From assembly GCA_030038645.1 (NCBI GenBank), contig JASHSR010000540.1, positions 1 through 5,678 of the forward strand: a stretch of DNA of 5,678 nt. Reading direction: 5' to 3'. The position numbers and the translations under genes were made by a program. The stretch comes from Gammaproteobacteria bacterium. Lineage in GTDB: Bacteria; Pseudomonadota; Gammaproteobacteria; Steroidobacterales; Steroidobacteraceae. The notes beneath the pieces are model-generated. The model worked only from the letters and a program-made list of their open reading frames with translations, made no database searches and was not told where the DNA came from. Of this stretch, positions 1-5,013 are shown piece by piece; the stretch's first letter is position 1, and each line of letters starts with the position of its first letter.

Positions 1-1465
1 TCGGCTCGTACCAGAACTTGTAGTAGAAGGCCGACTCCGCCGTCCAGCGCGCCTCGGCCGCGATGCGCTCGAATGCGACCGAGAACAGCTCGCTCGAGCG
101 GCGCATGAGCTCATCGACCGTCTGCTGCATGTTGGACCAGAAGCGGGCGCAGAGCGATTGAAAGGCGCGCGAGATCTCGGCGTCCTCGCGCGCGAGCCAC
201 CCGTCGTATGCGCCGCGGACCTCCGCGACGAGCCGCTCCTCGAGCGCGGACTGAAGCCTTCTCGAGGGCAGCTCGCTCGCCTCGGCGAACCATTGCTCGA
301 TCGACGCGCCGATGCTCGCCTGCTGCGCGCGCTTGAACTCCTCGAGCTTGGGCTCGATGCGGTCCCGCAGCAGGCCTTTGGCATCCGCGTGCAGCAGTAC
401 TTGATAATCGGCGCGGGCTTGCTCCGCCTTCTCCTTCTCTTCCCGGAACAGCGCGAGGCTCGCCTCGATCCGCTCGAGCGGCTCCGTCAGCACCTTGGCC
501 TCCAGATCGAGCGTGAAGCGGGTTTGCTTCATAAGCCGCAGCAGGCTTCGCGTGACGGAGTCGAGCCATGCGCTCGTCTTCTCCTCCGCCATGAAGCGTC
601 CGAGGGCGTGCTCGAGCTCGCGGAATCCACTGCGTGCGACGTCGTCGGCGTTTCCGTGAAGCTTGCCCTCCAGAGCGAGCCTCGCGGAGGTGGGGAATAC
701 GGGGATCGAGGCGCCGAGCGCGTCACGGACGGCTTCCGTCGAGAACTCGAGCGACTCGCGGAGCTCGTCGGGCCGCAGATAATCGATTTTGTTGAGCAGG
801 CAGAAGATCTTCCCGGCGTACTCGCGGACGCCGGCGAGGAAGTCGAGCTCGGCGCGGCTGACGGGCTGATCGACCGACGCGACGAACAGCACGGCGTCCG
901 CCTGCGGCAGATACTTGCGAGTCTCGTCGGTATTGTGCGCGTAGACCGAGCCGATGCCCGGCGTGTCGACCAGGCGCACGCCGCCCGCGAGCAGCGGGGA
1001 GGGGTGATCGATCACGACTCGCTCGACCCCTTTGACATTGCCGGGGTTGCCCCGCTCCGTCACGTAGTCGCGCAGCGCCGCGAGCTCGATCGTCCGGCGC
1101 TCGCCGGTTCTGAGCTCCACGGTCGCGAGGGGGACCTTGCCCGATCGGATCACCGTCACGGCCGAGGTGAGCGGCACGACGCCGGACGGCAGAAGCGACT
1201 CGCCCAGCAGCGCATTGATGAGGGTGCTCTTGCCACGCTTGAACTGGCCGGCGACCACGAGGTTGAAGACTTCCTCGGAGAGCTTCTCTTTCAGCCACCG
1301 GGTGGTGCCGGCGTCGACGCCGGGCAGCGCCGCGGCGTCGCGGACGCAACGCTCGAGCTCGGCGCGCCTCGCGGCGACCGAGGACTCGAGCGGCGGGTCG
1401 GCGTCGGCTGTGGAGACGGCGCTCAAATCAATCGCTCCAGCTGGCGCCGCAGCCACGTATGGCAT
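1..1465 (-). CDS. Dynamin-like GTPase (DLP-1), partial: C-terminus beyond left edge
   Basis: 488 codons are visible. From the chosen ATG the protein has a short N-terminal helix, then a complete dynamin-type GTPase domain: P-loop GQFKRGKS at residues 73-80, switch-I segment PLTSAVT at 98-104, G3 motif DTPG at 167-170 and G4 motif NKID at 225-228. From about residue 310 it becomes charged and helical, as in a dynamin stalk. Any membrane-inserting tip lies outside the window. Known dynamins hydrolyse GTP to remodel or tether membranes; that this one does so is inferred. The ATG at 1465 has a GAGG six bases upstream and overlaps the CBS gene by 43 bp. An alternative TTG at 1426 overlaps the CBS stop codon and also has a GGAG upstream; it would remove 13 residues but no motif. 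Residues 133-144 (DYVTERGNPGNV) nearly match DLP-2, so the two are probably paralogues. The reading frame is intact over the visible part. Confidence 0.93.
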   Translation of the reverse strand, partial: MPYVAAAPAGAIDLSAVSTADADPPLESSVAARRAELERCVRDAAALPGVDAGTTRWLKEKLSEEVFNLVVAGQFKRGKSTLINALLGESLLPSGVVPLTSAVTVIRSGKVPLATVELRTGERRTIELAALRDYVTERGNPGNVKGVERVVIDHPSPLLAGGVRLVDTPGIGSVYAHNTDETRKYLPQADAVLFVASVDQPVSRAELDFLAGVREYAGKIFCLLNKIDYLRPDELRESLEFSTEAVRDALGASIPVFPTSARLALEGKLHGNADDVARSGFRELEHALGRFMAEEKTSAWLDSVTRSLLRLMKQTRFTLDLEAKVLTEPLERIEASLALFREEKEKAEQARADYQVLLHADAKGLLRDRIEPKLEEFKRAQQASIGASIEQWFAEASELPSRRLQSALEERLVAEVRGAYDGWLAREDAEISRAFQSLCARFWSNMQQTVDELMRRSSELFSVAFERIAAEARWTAESAFYYKFWYEP

Positions 1466-2028
1466 ATGAGGCCTCGGACGAGCACGGAGCCGTCGGCGGC
1501 GCCTTCGAGGACGACGAGGTACGAATATCCCGATTCATCGAAGATCTCGAGCAGGTCGCTCACGCGCGCCTGCTGCACCGTCTCCCAGCCCACGGCCGGC
1601 AGCTCGGACCACGGAGTGAGGATGTCGCGGACGCGGATCTCCTCGGGGCGCAGCTGCGGCTTCAGGCGGATGAGTTGTCGAGGACGCTCGCCCTGGATGT
1701 CGGAGGAGGTGACGAGCCCCGTCACCTTGCCGTCCCGCGCCGTGAGCAGCACGTGAACGCCGAGGCGGAACATGTCGTCCAGGGCATCCTCGATCAGCCG
1801 GTCTTCCGCGACCGTGAGCGCTTCGTGCCGCGCAAAGTCGGTCATCACGCGCAGCGCGGGATCGCTCTGCCTGAGCAAGTGGGGCTCCATCGTGGAGCGG
1901 GGTGGCAAGACAGCGGTCGCCCAGGAGCCGCCGTCGAGTCGATGCGCAGGCAGGCGAAGCGGCGGCATACGTGGCGGAAGCGCAACGCAGGCGCGACCGC
2001 CCTTCGGCAGAAGCAGGGACGTGTTCAT
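1423..2028 (-). CDS. Tandem CBS-domain protein, first gene of the DLP-1 operon
   Basis: This 201-aa soluble protein contains two CBS domains and no fused catalytic domain. Residues 1-50 are proline- and arginine-rich and look disordered. CBS 1 spans about 58-115 (start VMTDFARHEALTV, end VTGLVTSSDIQGE) and CBS 2 about 131-199 (VRDILTP ... YSYLVVLE ... VRGLICHTWLRRQL). CBS pairs usually bind AMP, ATP or a related nucleotide and regulate a partner. Stand-alone pairs with this SDIQGE-to-RQL layout are familiar in Proteobacteria, but the ligand cannot be read here. The ATG at 2028 was chosen because GAGGAG lies 8 bases upstream; a GTG at 2073 in the same frame would add 15 unconvincing residues and has no ribosome site. 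DLP-1 starts inside the last 43 bp, so the two are probably translated together, and the CBS protein may control the GTPase (inference). Confidence 0.9.
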   Translation of the reverse strand: MNTSLLLPKGGRACVALPPRMPPLRLPAHRLDGGSWATAVLPPRSTMEPHLLRQSDPALRVMTDFARHEALTVAEDRLIEDALDDMFRLGVHVLLTARDGKVTGLVTSSDIQGERPRQLIRLKPQLRPEEIRVRDILTPWSELPAVGWETVQQARVSDLLEIFDESGYSYLVVLEGAADGSVLVRGLICHTWLRRQLERLI

Positions 2029-2036
2029 CGAGATGA

Positions 2037-2042
2037 CTCCTC
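2037..2042 (-). promoter_or_regulatory. Ribosome binding site of the CBS gene
   Basis: On the minus strand this reads GAGGAG, eight bases before the ATG at 2028. It is the strongest Shine-Dalgarno match in the window and decides the start against the upstream GTG at 2073. Most of it lies in one arm of a 10-bp inverted repeat (2032-2041 with 2114-2123), so it could be hidden by base pairing in the mRNA. Confidence 0.8.
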
Positions 2043-2051
2043 GTGTCAGGT

Positions 2052-2065
2052 GCCCGGCGCCGGGC
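2052..2065. repeat. 14-bp perfect palindrome in the CBS-gene leader
   Basis: GCCCGGCGCCGGGC reads the same on both strands. It lies about 10 bp upstream of the GAGGAG of the CBS gene. In RNA it could form a five-pair stem with a four-base loop; in DNA it could be a dimer-binding site. It has no T-run after it on either strand, so it is not an intrinsic terminator. In this GC-rich sequence a chance origin is possible. Confidence 0.5.
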
Positions 2066-2142
2066 GACGCCACGCGGCATGCACCCCACCGCGTGAGCCC
2101 GCCGCCACACGGTAGGAGTCATCAAGCAATTCGCTGTTCCGG

Positions 2143-2157
2143 GGGGACTCCATCCCC
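2143..2157. repeat. Short hairpin in the upstream leader of the CBS gene
   Basis: GGGGA and TCCCC form a five-pair stem around a five-base loop. On the minus-strand transcript the loop and adjoining bases include GGAGTC, which can alternatively pair with the anti-SD arm at 2115-2120. The hairpin and the anti-SD pairing are therefore mutually exclusive for these bases. Confidence 0.4.
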
Positions 2158-2168
2158 GCTGGAGAAAA

Positions 2169-2197
2169 AGGCTAATGCAATCAGCGCCGTTCGTCAA
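2169..2197 (-). promoter_or_regulatory. Candidate sigma-70 promoter for the CBS/DLP-1 operon
   Basis: On the minus strand TTGACG (2197 to 2192, five of six bases of the -35 consensus) is followed after exactly 17 bases by TAGCCT (2174 to 2169, three of six bases of the -10 consensus). This region is locally richer in A/T than its surroundings. Transcription would begin near 2160 and give a leader of roughly 130 nt before the ATG at 2028, containing the structured segments described separately. This is pattern matching only. Confidence 0.45.
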
Positions 2198-2202
2198 TCA
2201 GA

Positions 2203-2246
2203 GACGCGCGCGAGCGTCGCGCGCGGCGAGGCCGCTTCGCGGCTCG
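2203..2246. repeat. Two adjacent inverted repeats between the divergent promoters
   Basis: GACGC and GCGTC (2203-2207 and 2214-2218) flank six bases. GCCGC and GCGGC (2231-2235 and 2239-2243) flank TTC, and this second stem can be extended by three more pairs to 2227 and 2246 with one bulged G. They lie just upstream of the -35 elements of both candidate divergent promoters, a position suited to a shared operator. Neither is followed by a T-run, so a terminator is unlikely. GC-rich DNA produces such repeats often, so function is uncertain. Confidence 0.3.
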
Positions 2247-2284
2247 GGCGTCCGTGACAAGCGGCCGGCCCGCGGCGATCGAGT

Positions 2285-2313
2285 TTGACCGCGCTGGGTG
2301 TGAGGCGTACCAC
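2285..2313 (+). promoter_or_regulatory. Candidate sigma-70 promoter for DLP-2
   Basis: TTGACC (2285-2290, five of six consensus bases) and TACCAC (2308-2313, three of six) are separated by 17 bases. Transcription would begin near 2320, leaving about 44 nt of leader before the ATG at 2364. The -35 elements of this and the opposite promoter lie about 90 bp apart, so the two GTPase units could share regulation. No experimental support is available. Confidence 0.4.
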
Positions 2314-2352
2314 TATCGGATCTCGAGCGCGAGAGTGGCGGTGAGGGTTTGC

Positions 2353-2358
2353 GGGGAG
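2353..2358 (+). promoter_or_regulatory. Ribosome binding site of DLP-2
   Basis: GGGGAG lies five bases before the ATG at 2364. This favours that start over the in-frame TTG at 2349, which lies upstream of the site and would add only five residues. Confidence 0.7.
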
Positions 2359-2363
2359 CCGGA

Positions 2364-4061
2364 ATGGATCTGCGACAGTACGAGGCGAAGAAGTTCGCGC
2401 TGGCCGAGATCCTGCGGACGATCGGCGCAGCGCCCGGCGCTCGTGACGAGCTCAAGCGCCGCGTGACCGAGCTGCTCGCTCGGTTGGCCGAGGATCGCTT
2501 CAATCTCGTCGTCGCCGGCCGCTTCAGCCGCGGGAAGACGACGCTCATGAACGCGATCCTGGGCCTCGATCGGCTTCCGACGGGCATTCTTCCGCTCACG
2601 TCGGTGATCACCCGTGTCGTCTACGGCAGCCGCGAGCGGGTGCGGGTGGAGTTCGAGCGCGGCGCAATGGGGTTCGAGGTACCGATGGAGGCGCTGCCCG
2701 ACTACATCACCGAGCGCGGCAACCCCGGCAACGTCCGCCGCATCCGCGCCGCGAGCGTCGAGCTTCCGGCGGAGGTCCTCAGGCGGGGCTTCTGCTTCAT
2801 CGATACACCGGGCCTCGGCTCCGCGATTGCGGAGAACACCCGCACGACCGAGAGCTTCCTGCCGGAAGCCGACGCCGTGATCCTGGTGTCCGGCTACGAC
2901 GGTCCACTGACGGAGGAGGAGCTGCGCGCGGCGGGCTCTCTCGCCCGTGCGGGCCGCAAGCTGTTCTTCGTGCTCAACAAGCGCGACATCGCCGCGCCGC
3001 AGTCTCGGCCCCAGGTCGAGGAGTACGTGCGCGCGCGGCTCGCGGAGGCTTGCGGCGAGGATGCGCCGCCGCTCTTCTCGCTGTCGGCGCGCGAGGCGCT
3101 CGCCGCGAAGTTGGAGGCGAGCGCCACGAGCCTTGCCGCGAGCGGAATCGAGGAGCTCGAGCGGGCGCTCACGCGATTCCTGATCGATGAGAGGAGCGCG
3201 CAGCTGTTGCGCTCGATGTACGACCGCACCTCGCAACTGCTCGCCGCGCTCGACGGCGACAGCGCGCCTCTGCGCGCCCGGCTCGAGGAGCTTGCCCACT
3301 CCTCGCCCGACCGGTCGCTCGCCTCGGTCACGGTGCCGAGCGAGAGCGGCCACGCTGCCGCGCACGTGCAAGCGCACCCGGTCAGGATGGAGGACTGCGT
3401 CGTCTGTGCCCGCGTCGTCGACACATTGTTCGATTTCATGCGCCAGTATCAGCACGACCTCGCGGCCCGCTCCGGCGAGCAGGAGCGGCTCGCCTCCGCC
3501 GGCGGCCTTTGCGGCCCACATATGCGGCTCTACGCCTCCATGGCCTCCGACCGCGACGTGTGCGTCGCGCTCGCGCCGCTCGTGAAGCGGCTGGCGGCCG
3601 ACCTTCACGCGAGCGGCTCCTCGGCGCCGCCGGGCGGCGCGCGGGAAGCGCCCGACGACGACTCGGCGCCCGATGATTCCGCGCCCGAGTGCCCGCTGTG
3701 CGCGGCTCAAGACGAGGCGCAGTCGCGCGCGATCTCCGAGCTCGCGCGGCAATACGGGGCCTCGGCCGGCATCGAGCCTGCCAGCGCGCCCGGCACCGCC
3801 CCCGCCACCGTGCCCTCGGTCTGTCTGCCGCATCTTCGCGCGGTCGCGTCGCAGCTCGGCGATCGGCCGCTCACGCGCGCGCTCGCGCGGCGGCAGAGCA
3901 TGGCGGCCGAGCGCCTCGCCGAGGACATGCAGCGCTACGTGATGAAGCGCGATGCCGTCCGCAGCGGGCTCGCGAGCGAGGAGGAGGCTCAGGCGGCCAG
4001 AAGGGCGGTCGCCTTCATCGCGGGCCATCGCGTCTTCTCGCCGCGAAATCGGGCACGCTGA
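2364..4061 (+). CDS. Dynamin-like GTPase (DLP-2) with two C-terminal CxxC...CxxH modules
   Basis: This 565-aa protein opens with a helical stretch (about 1-45) and a full dynamin-type G domain: P-loop GRFSRGKT at 52-59, switch-I PLTSVIT at 77-83, DTPG at 147-150 and NKRD at 205-208. A conserved YITERGNPGNV at 114-124 is nearly identical to DLP-1. After about residue 310 it departs from ordinary dynamins. Instead of a long stalk there are two repeated Cys/His modules: C345-x2-C348 with C383-x2-H386, and C443-x2-C446 with C487-x2-H490. An acidic, Ala/Pro/Ser-rich linker (about 416-442) separates them, and three histidines (330, 334, 338) precede the first. These ligand sets suggest one zinc ion per module, which is inferred from spacing. 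No membrane segment is evident. It is transcribed divergently from the CBS/DLP-1 operon, fitting the tendency of bacterial dynamins to come in pairs. GTPase fold: very sure; partner, substrate and membrane action: unknown. Confidence 0.92.
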   Translation: MDLRQYEAKKFALAEILRTIGAAPGARDELKRRVTELLARLAEDRFNLVVAGRFSRGKTTLMNAILGLDRLPTGILPLTSVITRVVYGSRERVRVEFERGAMGFEVPMEALPDYITERGNPGNVRRIRAASVELPAEVLRRGFCFIDTPGLGSAIAENTRTTESFLPEADAVILVSGYDGPLTEEELRAAGSLARAGRKLFFVLNKRDIAAPQSRPQVEEYVRARLAEACGEDAPPLFSLSAREALAAKLEASATSLAASGIEELERALTRFLIDERSAQLLRSMYDRTSQLLAALDGDSAPLRARLEELAHSSPDRSLASVTVPSESGHAAAHVQAHPVRMEDCVVCARVVDTLFDFMRQYQHDLAARSGEQERLASAGGLCGPHMRLYASMASDRDVCVALAPLVKRLAADLHASGSSAPPGGAREAPDDDSAPDDSAPECPLCAAQDEAQSRAISELARQYGASAGIEPASAPGTAPATVPSVCLPHLRAVASQLGDRPLTRALARRQSMAAERLAEDMQRYVMKRDAVRSGLASEEEAQAARRAVAFIAGHRVFSPRNRAR

Positions 4062-4091
4062 TCGGCCGTGCCGCGCGCGCGGGCGGACCCC

Positions 4092-4121
4092 TTGCGGAGC
4101 GGTTCCGGCGGCTCGTACACT
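4092..4121 (+). promoter_or_regulatory. Weak candidate promoter for the ATPase/MutS-like unit
   Basis: TTGCGG (4092-4097) and TACACT (4116-4121, four of six -10 bases) are separated by 18 bases. Transcription would start near 4128, about 80 nt before the ATPase start. The -35 match is only the TTG core plus context, so chance is a real possibility. Confidence 0.28.
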
Positions 4122-4195
4122 CCTGCGCACGGAGATGGCATTCCTCCTACCGCCTTGTGGCTAATGATGCCTGCGATGGGGTTTCTCAACGGCGC

Positions 4196-4200
4196 AGAGG
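4196..4200 (+). promoter_or_regulatory. Ribosome binding site of the ATPase gene
   Basis: AGAGG sits six bases before the ATG at 4207. No comparable site precedes the alternative ATG at 4279, which has only CGAGC adjacent to it. Confidence 0.5.
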
Positions 4201-4206
4201 CATCAG

Positions 4207-5001
4207 ATGGCCATCACTTCTCCCTGTGCAGGGACCGACGGGCCCGCCTGCGGTCCGATACGTCGGCGCGGCTCGAGCATGCGGCTTCACGACCCGGGCT
4301 TCCTCGCCGCCCTCGAGACCCGCCTGCAGAACGGCGAGCATCTCGCGCTCTACGGGCCGCGTGGCAGCGGCAAGTCCACCGTGCTCGCGGAGCTCGAGTC
4401 GCGGCTCGCCCGCGCGCACGTTCCCTGCGGGCGCGCGACCGTGACCGCCTCGCTCGATGACGTGACGCGCGCCCTCGCGAGCGCGTATCCCGCCGTCGAC
4501 ACGCTGGAGGTCGCGCGCCGCACGGCGCGATACCGCTTGTGGACGGCGGCCGATCGGCGCGCGGGCGTGCTGCTCCTCGATCATCTCGATTGCGTGAGCA
4601 ACGCGATGGTCTCGTTCCTGCGGCGGCTGCACGGCGGAGTCGTTGGAGTGCTGTCGGCCGTCGACGTCGACGATCATCGCGAGCGGCAAAACATGAAGCC
4701 TTGGAGGTTCGGCGCTCTCTCGGTGCGCATGCCGCTCACACCCACGCGGCGCTTGCGACGGTTTCTGCATGCGCGGCGCGAGAGCTTGCACCTGCCGCCG
4801 CTCGTGCCCGAGGAGGAGCAACGGCTGGTCGCGGCGGCCAAGGGCCGGCCGGGCTGGATCGTGCAATGCACGGACCTTGCGCGGGAGGAGCGCTACTGGC
4901 ACGAGCGGAGGCTCTTCCTGACGGTGCTCTGCACGGACACCGAGACTGCCGTGCGATACGGCGCGCTCGAGCTGGTTCGACCGTCGCTACCGCGGCATTG
5001 A
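4207..5001 (+). CDS. Small P-loop ATPase of unknown function, AAA-like
   Basis: The 264-aa product has a Walker A motif GPRGSGKST at residues 50-58 and a Walker B strand VLLLDHLD at 121-128, with a short core and a basic, helical C-terminal half (about 175-240). GRPGWI at 213-218 resembles the sensor-2/lid region of AAA-type ATPases that load or move other proteins on DNA. No transmembrane or extra catalytic domain is seen. I cannot name the family. The ATG at 4207 is chosen because AGAGG lies six bases upstream. However, codons 2-24 have visibly weaker G/C third-position bias than the rest, and the recognisable fold begins at residue 26, so the ATG at 4279 (residue 25) is a credible alternative. 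The stop codon is 12 bp before the MutS-like gene, suggesting one operon and a shared DNA-related task (inference). Confidence 0.82.
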   Translation: MAITSPCAGTDGPACGPIRRRGSSMRLHDPGFLAALETRLQNGEHLALYGPRGSGKSTVLAELESRLARAHVPCGRATVTASLDDVTRALASAYPAVDTLEVARRTARYRLWTAADRRAGVLLLDHLDCVSNAMVSFLRRLHGGVVGVLSAVDVDDHRERQNMKPWRFGALSVRMPLTPTRRLRRFLHARRESLHLPPLVPEEEQRLVAAAKGRPGWIVQCTDLAREERYWHERRLFLTVLCTDTETAVRYGALELVRPSLPRH

Positions 5002-5013
5002 CGGGCCCGCGCG

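Larger units (their letters stand above)
2032..2123 (-). promoter_or_regulatory. Structured mRNA leader with anti-Shine-Dalgarno arm
   Basis: The minus-strand transcript would carry GATGACTCCT (2123 to 2114) and, 72 nt later, its perfect complement AGGAGTCATC (2041 to 2032), which contains most of the CBS-gene Shine-Dalgarno sequence. Between them sits a 14-bp perfect palindrome, GCCCGGCGCCGGGC (2052-2065), able to form its own hairpin. Upstream, GGAGTC (2151 to 2146) can pair with the GACTCC inside the anti-SD arm, giving a competing fold that would free the ribosome site. The complementarity is seen directly; regulation of translation is inferred. The same repeats could instead be DNA operator half-sites. 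Confidence 0.4.
4062..4206 (+). other. Intergenic gap between DLP-2 and the ATPase gene
   Basis: This 145-bp stretch has no convincing gene. It begins with a 12-bp alternating purine/pyrimidine palindrome, CCGCGCGCGCGG (4071-4082), with no T-run after it, so no intrinsic terminator is seen. The sequence becomes less GC-rich towards the ATPase start and includes a weak promoter candidate. The absence of a terminator leaves open read-through transcription from DLP-2. Confidence 0.5.

Noticed and set aside
158..1756. Long plus-strand open frame of 532 codons opposite DLP-1 and the CBS gene
   Set aside because: Its product is low-complexity and rich in Arg, Leu and Glu with no motif, while the opposite strand encodes a full GTPase domain. 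Long antisense frames are expected in GC-rich genes.
2029..2073. GTG at 2073 as the start of the CBS gene
   Set aside because: It has no ribosome site, and the added 15 residues lie over the GAGGAG site and the 14-bp palindrome.
2198..2611. Minus-strand open frame crossing the intergenic region
   Set aside because: Most of it is antisense to the DLP-2 P-loop region, and it would run through both candidate promoters.
4071..4082. CCGCGCGCGCGG palindrome as a terminator after DLP-2
   Set aside because: There is no T-run downstream and no loop-forming centre; it is more simply a run of alternating CG.
2313..4130. Long minus-strand open frame of 605 codons opposite DLP-2
   Set aside because: It is Arg/Ala/Gly-rich without a recognisable domain and is the antisense shadow of a gene with clear GTPase motifs.
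4068..4460. Possible small gene between DLP-2 and the ATPase
   Set aside because: The frame continues out of register into the ATPase gene, has no ribosome site, and its product is Arg-rich with no motif.
4186..4902. Minus-strand open frame opposite the ATPase gene
   Set aside because: It has no motif; the plus strand has Walker A and Walker B in correct order and spacing.
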